Shown here: positions 10,611 through 19,053 of the stretch, one piece after another
Position numbering within the stretch: the first letter of the stretch is position 1
Layout of the letters: each line of letters opens with the position of its first letter
NCBI RefSeq assembly: GCF_008807375.1
Contig: NZ_CP043311.1
Location: 4,072,001-4,136,000 of the forward strand
Direction: 5' to 3'
Origin: Pseudomonas lalkuanensis
GTDB taxonomy: Bacteria > Pseudomonadota > Gammaproteobacteria > Pseudomonadales > Pseudomonadaceae
DNA: 64,000 nt
Program-made: the position numbers and the translations under genes
The notes under the pieces: generated by a model
Database searches by the model: none
The model's input: only the letters and a program-made list of their open reading frames with translations
What the model was told of the DNA's origin: nothing

Positions 10611-10957
10611 CATCCCCCCTTGAACAGTTTCGCAGCAGCTCCAACCCCATTCCTGACCGGTTGCACAGGTTTTCCAGCAGGTTCCAGCCACACCTTTTTT
10701 CAATGAGGGTTGAAGCGACAAACCTGCGCATTTCCCTACATTTTTTTGTCATAAGCGCGGCTGGCGCACTGCCATTTCGTGCTTTCGCTCCCCGTCCCCC
10801 ACGCTGCCCCTCTGTTGATAAAATTCCATAACTCATTGTTTTTTAACGGTTTGATTAATTCGTTAGGCTGCAAATTGTCGCAGCAAAACCTAACCTTTCA
10901 GTCAGCTTTTACTGATTGGTTCGTTTTTTCGAACATTGAAAACATTATTTGTTTTTT

Positions 10958-10967
10958 TTGTATACAA
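10958..10967. promoter_or_regulatory. GntR-type operator upstream of the purine permease
   Basis: A perfect TTGTATACAA palindrome at the end of a T run, overlapping the likely promoter -10 region and about 140 bases before the permease start codon. Confidence 0.6.
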
Positions 10968-10991
10968 AGGCATAATCGCGCCGTGACTTCC

Positions 10992-11005
10992 TGACCCTGC
11001 AGTCA
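10992..11005. promoter_or_regulatory. RutR-like operator upstream of the purine permease
   Basis: TGACCCTGCAGTCA, with TGAC/GTCA arms and the same spacing as the sites upstream of xdhA and gcl. It lies about 25 bases downstream of the GntR-type operator. Confidence 0.5.
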
Positions 11006-11108
11006 AGTATTCAGGCAAGTGCACCACTCACGCCATCCGCCTCAGTCAGTCCGGAGCCAGCTCCCGGCTCTGGGTGAACAAAACAAAAGAGATGAGGAGT
11101 ACCACGCT

Positions 11109-12458
11109 GTGGAAAGCATCAAACAACAAGAACAAGGAACGTACGTCGCTACGCCGCCCGCCAAGGGACTGCTTGAACGTCTCTTCAAGCTCAGCCTGCA
11201 CGGCACCACCGTGAAGACTGAACTGGCTGCAGGCCTCACCACCTTCATCACCATGGCCTACATCATTTTCGTCAACCCCAACATCATGGCCGATGCCGGG
11301 ATCGATCATGGCGCGGCCTTCGTTGCCACCTGCCTTGCCGCAGCCTTCGGCTGCCTGCTCATGGGCCTCTACGCCAACTGGCCGGTGGGCCTCGCCCCGG
11401 GCATGGGCCTGAACGCCTTCTTCACCTACACCGTGGTCAACACCATGGGCTACAGCTGGCAGATCGCGCTCGGCGCGGTGTTCCTCTCCGGCGTGCTGTT
11501 CATGATCCTGACCTTCTCGCGCATCCGTGAGTGGTTGCTCAACAGCATCCCGAGCAGTCTGCGCTTCGCCATGGGCGCGGGTGTCGGCCTGTTCCTCGGG
11601 CTGATCGGCCTGAAGACCGCCGGCATCGTGGTTGCCCATCCGGCCACCCTGGTGCACATCGGTGACCTGACCTCCCCCGGCCCGCTGCTGGCCGCCATCT
11701 GCTTCCTGATGATCGCGGTACTGGAATACCGCCGCATCTTCGGTGGCATCCTGATCAGCATCCTCACCGTTACCCTGATCGGTGTTGGCCTGGGCATCGT
11801 CAAATTCGGCGGCGTGTTCTCCATGCCCCCGAGCCTGGCGCCGACCTTCATGGCCATGGACATCACCGGCGCGTTCAACGTGACCATGGTGAGCGTGATC
11901 CTCGCCTTCCTCTTCGTGCACATGTTCGACACCGCCGGCACCCTGATGGGCGTAGCCCAGCGCGCCAACCTGGTCCAGGAAGACGGCCGTATCGAGAACC
12001 TGTCCAGGGCCATGAAAGCGGACAGCGCCTCCAGCGTGTTCGGTGGCGTGCTCGGCGTACCGCCGGTCACCAGCTACGTGGAAAGTGCTGCGGGCGTTGC
12101 CGCTGGCGGCCGCACCGGCCTGACCGCGGTGACCGTGGGCATCCTGTTCATCGCCGCGATGTTCTTCGCCCCGCTGGCCGGCATGATCCCTGCCTACGCC
12201 ACTGCCGGCGCGCTGATCTACGTTGCGATGCTGATGATGGGTGGCATGGCCCACATCGACTGGAAGGAACACACCGAAACCATCCCGGCCATCGTCACTG
12301 TCATCATGATGCCGCTGACCTTCTCGGTCGCCGACGGTATCGCCCTGGGCTTCGTGACCTACGTCGCCATGAAGGCCTTCACCGGCAAGTACAAGGATGT
12401 CTCGGTGAGCCTGTACGCCCTCTGCGCCATCTTCGTGGCCAAGTTCATCTTCCTGTAA
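11109..12458 (+). CDS. Purine permease, NCS2 AzgA/GhxP subfamily
   Basis: A 449-residue inner-membrane transporter with about 12-14 hydrophobic segments. It resembles the adenine/guanine/hypoxanthine permeases of the AzgA branch (E. coli AdeQ, GhxP): TTFITMAYIIFVNPNIM, APGMGLNAFFTY and VHMFDTAGTLMGVAQ are family landmarks. The start is GTG at 11109, chosen for the GAGGAG sequence nine bases upstream; earlier in-frame codons lack a ribosome site. It is transcribed divergently from the GntR gene and carries both operator types in its promoter. The likely role is uptake of guanine or hypoxanthine for GuaD and Xdh; exact substrate cannot be read from the sequence. Confidence 0.9.
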   Translation: MESIKQQEQGTYVATPPAKGLLERLFKLSLHGTTVKTELAAGLTTFITMAYIIFVNPNIMADAGIDHGAAFVATCLAAAFGCLLMGLYANWPVGLAPGMGLNAFFTYTVVNTMGYSWQIALGAVFLSGVLFMILTFSRIREWLLNSIPSSLRFAMGAGVGLFLGLIGLKTAGIVVAHPATLVHIGDLTSPGPLLAAICFLMIAVLEYRRIFGGILISILTVTLIGVGLGIVKFGGVFSMPPSLAPTFMAMDITGAFNVTMVSVILAFLFVHMFDTAGTLMGVAQRANLVQEDGRIENLSRAMKADSASSVFGGVLGVPPVTSYVESAAGVAAGGRTGLTAVTVGILFIAAMFFAPLAGMIPAYATAGALIYVAMLMMGGMAHIDWKEHTETIPAIVTVIMMPLTFSVADGIALGFVTYVAMKAFTGKYKDVSVSLYALCAIFVAKFIFL

Positions 12459-12478
12459 TCGCAGGTCGCGCTACACCG

Positions 12479-12507
12479 GGCCCTGCCGCTTCGCGCCAGG
12501 GCCTTTT
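12479..12507 (+). terminator. Terminator after the purine permease gene
   Basis: Stem GGCCCTG (12479-12485) / CAGGGCC (12497-12503) followed by TTTT. Confidence 0.8.
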
Positions 12508-12934
12508 CATTTGCAGCTGTGGTCCTGGCTCTTCCCGCGACGATTGGGATGCACTCACTAGCAGGATGAAATCGAGCCGACAGGGTGAGCCGTGCACACC
12601 GGAGACCCGGTAAGGCGCGGGGGACCATTCCCACAATCGGTGCGAACCTGTCCAGCCGGAAGACATGGGCACGGGTCAATGGTCATGGCAAAGGCTACCC
12701 GCCCCTCTCCTGGCCCCTGCGCTTGAGCCACCCTTCGGCGCAGATCCGCCCCGTTGCCCGACAGCGACAGACCGAAACGATTTCCGACCGTCGGCCAGCG
12801 AAATTGCGAATGCCGCCTAGACTCCTCCCTAACCCGACATCGACCCACGCATCAGCGCAGCCCCTTGGGCTGGCGTACAGACTTTGTGTTGTCGATTTCC
12901 GAACTCCCTTGCGCATCTCCCCGTGATGCGTTTC

Positions 12935-12963
12935 AGCCCGGCCTTGCGCCGGGCTTCTTTTTT
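12935..12963 (+). terminator. Strong terminator with no obvious gene upstream
   Basis: Stem AGCCCGG (12935-12941) / CCGGGCT (12949-12955) followed by TTCTTTTTT. The nearest plus-strand gene ends at 12458 and has its own terminator, so this one may end an unannotated small RNA. Confidence 0.75.
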
Positions 12964-12987
12964 CGGACAGGCACTTTTCTGCGGGCG

Positions 12988-13015
12988 AAAAAAAGGCCCG
13001 CAGTGTGGACGGGCC
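12988..13015 (-). terminator. Terminator of uraH
   Basis: On the minus strand, stem GGCCCG / CGGGCC (13010-13015 with 12995-13000) followed by seven T. It lies about 40 bases beyond the uraH stop. Confidence 0.8.
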
Positions 13016-13056
13016 GTAAAAGACTCCAGTGAGTCGAGGGTAACGAGTATTCGGTA

Positions 13057-13410
13057 CTAGCTGCCGCGATAAGTGGAATAGCTGTAGGGGGAGATCAGCA
13101 GCGGCACGTGGTAGTGATCCTGCTCGGCGGAGATGCCGAAGCGCAGCACGACCACATCGAGGAAAGCGGGTTCGGCGAGCTTCACGCCACGGGCGCGGTA
13201 GTAGTCGCCGGCGTGGAAGTGGATCTGGTAGACGCCGCTCTGGTAGTCGGCACCTTGCAGCACGGGCGCATCGCAGCGGCCGTCGTCGTTGGTGGTGGCG
13301 GTGGCGACCAGCTCCAGGCCCGCGCCTTCTACGCGATAGAGCTCGATCTTGATGTCACGGCCAGGGCAGCCGTGGGCGGCATCCAGTACATGCGTGGTCA
13401 AACGTCCCAT
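13057..13410 (-). CDS. uraH: 5-Hydroxyisourate hydrolase (transthyretin-like)
   Basis: A 117-residue enzyme that hydrolyses 5-hydroxyisourate, the product of urate oxidation, to OHCU. The N-terminus MGRLTTHVLD carries the catalytic His7, the middle has DYYRARG, and the C-terminus is the signature YSTYRGS. Length is exactly typical for the family. The start ATG is at 13408-13410. A GTG-started extension to 13461 sits directly against AGGAGG with only one base of spacing, so it is not favoured. The gene is divergent from puuE, and its promoter region has TTGTACACAA at 13566-13575. Confidence 0.95.
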   Translation of the reverse strand: MGRLTTHVLDAAHGCPGRDIKIELYRVEGAGLELVATATTNDDGRCDAPVLQGADYQSGVYQIHFHAGDYYRARGVKLAEPAFLDVVVLRFGISAEQDHYHVPLLISPYSYSTYRGS

Positions 13411-13565
13411 TGCTCGCTGGGCGTCTACCGGGCCAATGGGTGGCCAAGGCAGGAACGCCACACCTCCTCTGCTTGTTCATATCGGTGTGTGGGTGGGGTC
13501 GAAGCCCCGGTACGGAGCGCAGAATAACATGTGCCCGACGGAATGTAAGACATAAACACAAAAAA

Positions 13566-13575
13566 TTGTACACAA
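13566..13575. promoter_or_regulatory. GntR-type operator upstream of uraH
   Basis: TTGTACACAA, one mismatch from the consensus palindrome, about 155 bases upstream of the uraH start codon. Confidence 0.5.
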
Positions 13576-13728
13576 TCTCAACATCCTATCCTGCTGAGCC
13601 TTTGCGACAACTGGCTCCATCCTGATCTGCGCACATTGTCCAGCCCTCGGGCCTTCTGCCGCGCAGACCTGACCAGATGGGCAGGTCCGTCGACCGAACG
13701 CGGAATAACGATTTCGACAAAGATTTGA

Positions 13729-13757
13729 TTTACAAAACGAGCGACAGTTTGTATACA
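13729..13757 (+). promoter_or_regulatory. Promoter of the puuE-uraD operon with operator on the -10 box
   Basis: A -35 box TTTACA (13729-13734), a 17-base spacer and a -10 box TATACA (13752-13757). The perfect palindrome TTGTATACAA at 13749-13758 covers the -10 box completely, which fits repression by a GntR protein. Confidence 0.6.
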
Positions 13758-13831
13758 ATCACCCCATCCCCGGTCGCGCACCACTCTCCAGGCTGTCGCT
13801 GATCGCCCAACAGACAAGAAGGAAGACTGCA

Positions 13832-14761
13832 GTGAGCGCCGAGTACCCACGCGACCTGATCGGTTACGGCAACAATCCTCCCCACCCGCACTGGCCGGGT
13901 GAGTCCCGCATCGCCCTGTCCTTTGTCCTCAACTACGAGGAAGGCGGCGAGCGCAACGTGCTCCACGGCGACAAGGAATCCGAAGCCTTCCTGTCCGAGA
14001 TGGTGGCCGCCCAGCCGCTGCAGGGCGTGCGCAACATGAGCATGGAATCCCTCTACGAGTACGGCAGCCGCGCAGGTGTCTGGCGCCTGCTGAACCTGTT
14101 CAAGCAGCACGACATCCCCCTGACCATCTTCGCCGTCGCCATGGCCGCCCAGCGGCACCCCGACGTGATCCGCGCCATGGTCGAAGCTGGCCACGAGATC
14201 TGCAGCCACGGCTACCGCTGGATCGACTACCAGTACATGGACGAGGCCCAGGAGCGCGAGCACATGCTCGAAGCCATCCGCATCCTCACCGAACTGACCG
14301 GCGAGCGCCCGGTGGGCTGGTACACCGGCCGTACCGGTCCGAACACCCGTCGCCTGGTGATGGAGGAAGGCGGCTTCCTCTATGACTCCGACACCTACGA
14401 CGACGACCTGCCCTACTGGGACCCGGCCAGCACCGCCGAGAAGCCGCACCTGGTCATCCCCTATACCCTGGACACCAACGACATGCGTTTCACCCAGGTG
14501 CAGGGCTTCAACAAGGGCGACGACTTCTTCGAGTACCTCAAGGACGCCTTCGACGTGCTCTACGCGGAGGGCAGCGCCGGCGCGCCGAAGATGCTGTCCA
14601 TCGGCATGCACTGCCGCCTGCTGGGTCGTCCGGCTCGCCTCGCCTCCCTGGCGCGCTTCATCGAGTACGTGAAGGGCCATGAGAAAGTCTGGTTCGCCCG
14701 CCGCGCCGACATTGCCCGCCACTGGCACGCCACCCACCCGTTCAAAGAGCAAGCCAAATGA
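13832..14761 (+). CDS. puuE: Allantoinase PuuE (metal-independent, NodB-like)
   Basis: A 309-residue protein that opens the allantoin ring to allantoate. It has the polysaccharide-deacetylase (NodB) fold rather than the amidohydrolase fold of AllB. Landmarks are FVLNYEEGGERN near the N-terminus, EICSHGYRWIDYQ in the middle, and GWYTGRTGPNTRRL. The start is GTG, with AAGGAAG seven bases upstream; the protein begins SAEYPRDLIGYGNNPP, as in other pseudomonads. Its TGA overlaps the uraD ATG (ATGA). Confidence 0.95.
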   Translation: MSAEYPRDLIGYGNNPPHPHWPGESRIALSFVLNYEEGGERNVLHGDKESEAFLSEMVAAQPLQGVRNMSMESLYEYGSRAGVWRLLNLFKQHDIPLTIFAVAMAAQRHPDVIRAMVEAGHEICSHGYRWIDYQYMDEAQEREHMLEAIRILTELTGERPVGWYTGRTGPNTRRLVMEEGGFLYDSDTYDDDLPYWDPASTAEKPHLVIPYTLDTNDMRFTQVQGFNKGDDFFEYLKDAFDVLYAEGSAGAPKMLSIGMHCRLLGRPARLASLARFIEYVKGHEKVWFARRADIARHWHATHPFKEQAK

Positions 14762-15273
14762 GCCGCTTCCAGACCCTGACTCCGTCCACCCTGTCCCGCG
14801 AAGCCTTCGTCGAAGCGTTCGCCGACATCTACGAGCATTCGCCCTGGGTTGCCGAGAAGGCCTTCGACCTGGGCCAGGACGACCGCGTCGACGAAATCGA
14901 CGGCCTGCACCAGCGCATGGCCGACCTGCTGCTCAGTGCCAGCCATGAAGCCCAGCTGGCACTGATCAACGCTCACCCGGACCTGGCCGGCAAGGCAGCC
15001 GTCCGTGGCGAGCTGACCGAAGCCAGCACCAGCGAACAGGCCGGTGCCGGTATCCACGAATGCACGGCTGAAGAGTTCGCACGCTTCACCGAGCTGAACG
15101 ACGCCTACAAGGCCAAGTTCGGGTTTCCTTTCATCATGGCGGTGAAAGGCAGCAACCGGCACCAGATCCTGGCGGCCTTCGAGGAGCGGATCCACAACTC
15201 CCCCGAAGCCGAGTTCTCCAGGGCGCTGGCCGAGATCAACAAGATCGCGCTGTTCCGTCTGCAGCAGATGTAA
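14758..15273 (+). CDS. uraD: OHCU decarboxylase
   Basis: A 171-residue enzyme that decarboxylates 2-oxo-4-hydroxy-4-carboxy-5-ureidoimidazoline to S-allantoin, acting between UraH and PuuE. Conserved features are INAHPDLAGKAA with H73, TSEQAGAG with E93, and KFGFPFIMAVKG. The ATG overlaps the puuE stop by four bases, so the two are translationally coupled. The next gene on the strand is allA; the allantoicase gene that I would expect here is missing. Confidence 0.95.
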   Translation: MSRFQTLTPSTLSREAFVEAFADIYEHSPWVAEKAFDLGQDDRVDEIDGLHQRMADLLLSASHEAQLALINAHPDLAGKAAVRGELTEASTSEQAGAGIHECTAEEFARFTELNDAYKAKFGFPFIMAVKGSNRHQILAAFEERIHNSPEAEFSRALAEINKIALFRLQQM

Positions 15274-15303
15274 GCCGCAGCCGCACCGCCCCTATTCGAG
15301 ACC

Positions 15304-15350
15304 GGGCGGGCCAAGGCCCGCCCATCGGCTCTCCAGCGAATCGGAGAGCC
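15304..15350. repeat. Two hairpins in the uraD-allA gap
   Basis: GGGCGGGCC/GGCCCGCCC (15304-15323) and GGCTCTCC/GGAGAGCC (15327-15350) lie back to back in a 163-base gap. There is no T run after either. They mark the place where allantoicase would be expected. Confidence 0.55.
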
Positions 15351-15436
15351 AGGGGGGAGGATGGAAATACCACTCTCCCCACCAGCCCCCTCCCCGCTTG
15401 TGGGATGGGAACCAGCAACGAACAAGTAGAACAGCC

Positions 15437-15940
15437 ATGCGAACCCTGAAGATCGAGCCCCTGACCAAAGAAGCCTTCGCCCCCTTCGGAGATGTGATCG
15501 AAACCGACGGCAGCGAGTACTTCATGATCAACAACGGCTCCACCCGCCGTTATCACAAGCTGGCCACGGTCGAGACCGCCCAGCCCGACGACAAGGCGAT
15601 CATCAGCATCTTCAGCGCCGAATCCCTCGAGATGCCATTGCGCATCCGCATGCTGGAACGACATCCGCAGGGCAGCCAGGCTTTCATTCCGCTGCTCGGC
15701 AACTCCTTTCTGGTCGTGGTCGCGCCAATTGGCGATGTACCTGTACCGGGCCTGGTCCGTGCCTTCCTATCCAATGGCAGGCAGGGCGTTAATTACCATC
15801 GCGGCGTCTGGCACCACCCGGTGCTGACGATCGAAAAGCGGGATGACTTCCTGGTGGTTGATCGCAGTGGTTCTGGCAACAACTGCGACGAGCATTACTT
15901 CACTGAGGACGAGCAACTGCTCCTCGACCCCCACCACTAA
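15437..15940 (+). CDS. allA: Ureidoglycolate lyase
   Basis: A 167-residue cupin-like enzyme splitting ureidoglycolate into glyoxylate and urea. The family motif NYHRGVWHHPV is present near residue 118, and the N-terminus reads LTKEAFAPFGDVIE, typical of AllA. The ATG at 15437 was preferred over an upstream ATG at 15398, which would add 13 residues unlike the family. puuD follows after 52 bases. Its product glyoxylate would be used by Gcl (26886-28661), and the urea might be handled by the transporter-like protein at 33537-34445. Confidence 0.93.
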   Translation: MRTLKIEPLTKEAFAPFGDVIETDGSEYFMINNGSTRRYHKLATVETAQPDDKAIISIFSAESLEMPLRIRMLERHPQGSQAFIPLLGNSFLVVVAPIGDVPVPGLVRAFLSNGRQGVNYHRGVWHHPVLTIEKRDDFLVVDRSGSGNNCDEHYFTEDEQLLLDPHH

Positions 15941-15992
15941 TAAGAGAAGCCCAACGATCGGCGTGCCGGTCGGCGGGAAAGAGGTAACAACT

Positions 15993-17300
15993 GTGGAAGC
16001 ACATCTGACCGAATGGCTGAACCTGAGCATTCGCTGGATTCACATGATCACCGGTATCGCCTGGATCGGCGCATCCTTCTATTTCGTCTGGCTGGAGAAC
16101 AACCTCAATCGCGCCAACCCGCGCGACGGGCTGTCGGGTGACCTCTGGGCCATCCACGGTGGCGGTATCTACCACCTGGAGAAATACAAGCTCGCCCCGC
16201 CGAAAATGCCGGACAACCTGCACTGGTTCAAATGGGAAGCCTATTTCACCTGGTTGTCGGGCGTCGCCCTGCTGACCGTGGTGTTCTACCTGAACCCGAC
16301 CCTGTACCTGATCGCGCCCGGCGTGGACATCGCTCCGGCTGCCGCTGTCGCCATCGGCATCGGCTCGCTGGTCGCAGGCTGGTTCATCTATGACTTCCTC
16401 TGCGACTCGCCACTGGGCAAGACCCCCGCACTGCTCGGCCTGGTGCTGTTCGTACTGATCGTCGGTGCTGCCTGGGGCTTCACCCATGTGTTCAGCGGTC
16501 GTGGTTCCTACATCCATGTCGGCGCCCTGATCGGCACCATCATGGTCGGCAACGTGTTCCGCATCATCATGCCGGCTCAGCGCGCGCTGGTTAAAGCCAT
16601 CGAAGAAAACCGCACCCCGGACCCGGTCCTGCCGGCCAAGGGCCTGCTGCGTTCGCGCCACAACAACTACTTCACCCTGCCGGTGCTGTTCATCATGATC
16701 AGCAACCACTTCCCGAGCACCTACGGCAGCCAGTACAACTGGCTGATCCTGGCCGGGATTGCGGTACTCGCGGTACTGGTGCGCCACTACTTCAACACCC
16801 GTCACGACAGCAACAAGTTCGCCTGGACCCTGCCGGCCGGCGCCCTGGGCATGATCTGCCTGGCGTTCGTCACCGCGCCGAACTACAAGTCCGCCGAACC
16901 GAGCGTAGCCGTGGAACCCGCCCACCAGGAGCAAGCCGCTCCCGCCGCCAGCAGCGCCGCCACCCCGGCCGGCGAGAGCCAGCCCCAGGCTGCCGCACCG
17001 GCTGAGTCCGCCGCCCCGGCGCAGGCCAGCGCCACCGGCACTGACTTCGGCAAGGTCCACAGCGTGATCCAGGAGCGCTGCGCTGTCTGCCATTCCGCCA
17101 AGCCCACCAGCCCGATGTTCACTTCGGCTCCGGGCGGCGTGATGCTCGACACCCCGCAGCAGATCCAGATGCTCGCACCGAAGATCCAGGCCCAGGCAGT
17201 CGCCAGCCAGATCATGCCGCTGGGCAACATCACTCAGATGACCCAGGAAGAGCGTGACCTGATCGGCCGCTGGATCGCCCAGGGCGCCAAGACCAACTGA
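15993..17300 (+). CDS. puuD: Membrane urate hydroxylase with C-terminal cytochrome c domain
   Basis: A 435-residue inner-membrane enzyme that oxidises urate to 5-hydroxyisourate, replacing soluble uricase. About eight hydrophobic helices fill the first 300 residues, starting LTEWLNLSIRWIHMITGIAWIGASF. An Ala/Pro/Gln-rich linker (about 305-345) follows, then a small cytochrome c domain with heme motif CAVCH (C363, C366, H367) and a likely axial Met408 in IMPLGN. Electrons would therefore go to the respiratory chain. The GTG start at 15993 follows AGAGGT. The next gene, a urate/xanthine-type permease, supports the role. Confidence 0.93.
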   Translation: MEAHLTEWLNLSIRWIHMITGIAWIGASFYFVWLENNLNRANPRDGLSGDLWAIHGGGIYHLEKYKLAPPKMPDNLHWFKWEAYFTWLSGVALLTVVFYLNPTLYLIAPGVDIAPAAAVAIGIGSLVAGWFIYDFLCDSPLGKTPALLGLVLFVLIVGAAWGFTHVFSGRGSYIHVGALIGTIMVGNVFRIIMPAQRALVKAIEENRTPDPVLPAKGLLRSRHNNYFTLPVLFIMISNHFPSTYGSQYNWLILAGIAVLAVLVRHYFNTRHDSNKFAWTLPAGALGMICLAFVTAPNYKSAEPSVAVEPAHQEQAAPAASSAATPAGESQPQAAAPAESAAPAQASATGTDFGKVHSVIQERCAVCHSAKPTSPMFTSAPGGVMLDTPQQIQMLAPKIQAQAVASQIMPLGNITQMTQEERDLIGRWIAQGAKTN

Positions 17301-17342
17301 GCATCAGGGGGACCTGCAACATCGGCTCCCCCAACGACCACG

Positions 17343-17407
17343 GCAGGCGGTGGCCCCAAGCACCGCCTGCTTTGAAGCCTGCCCCCAGGCGGGCTTCTTT
17401 TTCTTCC
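17343..17407 (+). terminator. Double hairpin terminator after puuD
   Basis: A strong stem GCAGGCGGTG / CACCGCCTGC (17343-17370) is followed by GCCTGCC / GGCGGGC (17377-17394) and TTCTTTTTCTT. It separates puuD from the permease gene that follows. Confidence 0.7.
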
Positions 17408-17533
17408 AGCAGTACCCGCAGTCCCCCGCCGGGAGCCCCCACCCGGCCAGCAACATGAATACCCGGCAAGCCGCACCCACGAGGTGCGGCATTGCCAAGC
17501 GACTTACAAGAACAAAAGCGCCCGAGGTGTTGC

Positions 17534-18880
17534 ATGACCCCAACGACAGAGCGAGAAATCGCCCTTTCGCCCGCTGACCAGCGCCTGCCCCTGATGCAAT
17601 TGCTGCTTGTCGGTTTCCAGCATGTCCTGCTGATGTACGGTGGCGCCGTTGCCGTACCCCTGATCGTCGGCCAGGCCGCCGGTCTGTCCCGTGAAGAAAT
17701 CGCCTTCCTGATCAACGCCGACCTGCTGGTCGCCGGCATCGCCACCATCGTCCAATCCATCGGCATCGGTCCGGTGGGCATCCGCATGCCGGTGATGATG
17801 GGCGCGAGCTTCGCCGCCGTGGGCAGCATGGTGGTGATGGCCGGAATGCCCGGCGTCGGTATCCAGGGCATCTTCGGCGCCACCATCGCCGCCGGTTTCT
17901 TCGGCCTGCTGATCGCCCCCTTCATGTCGCGCATCGTGCGCTTCTTCCCGCCGTTGGTGACCGGCACGGTAATCACCTCCATCGGTCTCACCCTCTTCCC
18001 GGTTGCGGTCAACTGGGCCGGCGGCGGTAACCAGGCCAGCCACTTCGGTGGCCTGGAATACCTGTCCATCGCCGCCCTGGTACTGGGCACCATCCTGCTG
18101 GTGAACCGCTTCCTCAAGGGTTTCTGGGTGAACGTCTCGGTACTGATTGGCATGGCCCTGGGTTACGCCCTGGCCGGCGCCTGCGGGATGGTCGACCTCA
18201 ATGGCCTGGACGAGACCCCCTGGTTCCAGATGGTGGAGCCTCTGCACTTCGGCATGCCGAAGTTCGAGCTGGCCTCGGTGCTGTCGATGTGCCTGGTGGT
18301 GGTGATCATCTTCGTCGAGTCCACCGGCATGTTCCTGGCCCTGGGCAAGATCACCGGCCGCGAGGTCTGTCCCAACGCGCTGCGCCGCGGCTTGATGTGC
18401 GATGCCGGCGCCTCCTTCCTGGCGGGTTTCTTCAACACCTTCACCCATTCGTCCTTCGCCCAGAACATCGGCCTGGTGCAGATGACCGGTGTACGCAGCC
18501 GCTATGTGACGGTCGCCGCAGGTGCCTTCCTGATCGGCCTGAGCCTGCTGCCCAAAGCCGCTTTCCTGGTCGCGTCGATTCCGCCGGCGGTGCTCGGTGG
18601 TGCGGGTCTGGCGATGTTCGGCATGGTGGCCGCCACCGGCATCAAGATCCTTCACGAAGCGGATATCAGCGACCGTCGTAATCAGTTGCTGGTAGCCGTC
18701 AGCATGGGAATGGGCATGGCGCCGGTGGTGCGCCCCGAGCTCTTCGCCCAGCTGCCCCACTGGATGGAGCCGATCACCCATAGCGGCATCGCCATGGCCA
18801 CTGTCAGCGCCCTCACCCTGAACCTGCTGTTCAACATCCTGGGCGAGAAGGAACGCAGCCGGCACTGCACCGCCCACTAA
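17534..18880 (+). CDS. Urate/xanthine permease, NCS2 (NAT) family
   Basis: A 448-residue permease with about 12-14 membrane segments. The nucleobase-ascorbate transporter signature is seen as QNIGLVQMTGVRSR, very close to the signature of urate/xanthine transporters such as UacT and UapA. VESTGMFLALGK in a preceding helix carries the conserved Glu. The ATG at 17534 follows GAGGTG. It lies directly downstream of puuD, so urate or xanthine is the most likely substrate; the exact specificity is inference. Confidence 0.9.
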   Translation: MTPTTEREIALSPADQRLPLMQLLLVGFQHVLLMYGGAVAVPLIVGQAAGLSREEIAFLINADLLVAGIATIVQSIGIGPVGIRMPVMMGASFAAVGSMVVMAGMPGVGIQGIFGATIAAGFFGLLIAPFMSRIVRFFPPLVTGTVITSIGLTLFPVAVNWAGGGNQASHFGGLEYLSIAALVLGTILLVNRFLKGFWVNVSVLIGMALGYALAGACGMVDLNGLDETPWFQMVEPLHFGMPKFELASVLSMCLVVVIIFVESTGMFLALGKITGREVCPNALRRGLMCDAGASFLAGFFNTFTHSSFAQNIGLVQMTGVRSRYVTVAAGAFLIGLSLLPKAAFLVASIPPAVLGGAGLAMFGMVAATGIKILHEADISDRRNQLLVAVSMGMGMAPVVRPELFAQLPHWMEPITHSGIAMATVSALTLNLLFNILGEKERSRHCTAH

Positions 18881-19053
18881 CCCTATGTGCTCCCATCCAG
18901 CCGTGCCCATGAGGCGCGGCTGGAACTCCACAGCCCGTCTACCCGGTGGGCTCTTTTAAGCACTTTCCTGGTACCGGCCCGCATCTGCGCAAGGCCGTTC
19001 AGGAGGCGTTCACCCACGATTTCGGCAGTACAACAACAAGAAGGAGTCATTGA

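Larger units (their letters stand above)
10493..11108. other. Divergent intergenic region between the GntR gene and the purine permease gene
   Basis: About 616 bases, AT-rich in the middle (10840-10970), with no convincing gene. It contains two TTGTATACAA-type sites (10600-10609 and 10958-10967), one TGACC-N4-AGTCA palindrome (10992-11005) and a weaker half-match TAACCTTTCAGTCA (10891-10904). A possible permease promoter is TTGAAA (10936-10941) with a -10 near 10959-10976. The leader to the permease start codon would be about 120 bases. Confidence 0.6.
12508..13056. other. Gene-poor region with an orphan terminator
   Basis: Between two convergent genes, after the permease terminator, lie about 430 bases without a convincing reading frame, ending in a strong plus-strand terminator (12935-12963). 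A structured small RNA is possible. Around 12580-12670 the run CAGGGTGAGCCGTGCACACC, then CCCGGTAAGGCG, then AGCCGGAAGACATGGGC is loosely reminiscent of conserved blocks of cobalamin riboswitches, but key bases differ and no cobalamin gene follows. Confidence 0.35.
13411..13831. other. Divergent promoter region between uraH and puuE
   Basis: A 421-base gap with two TTGTAYACAA sites (13566-13575 on the uraH side, 13749-13758 on the puuE side). A single-mismatch RutR-like match, TGACCAGATGGGCA, lies at 13670-13683. No gene is seen. Confidence 0.6.

Noticed and set aside
12585..13032. Short overlapping frames between the permease and uraH
   Set aside because: Several frames overlap on both strands with none preferred by codon use or ribosome site; the region looks non-coding.
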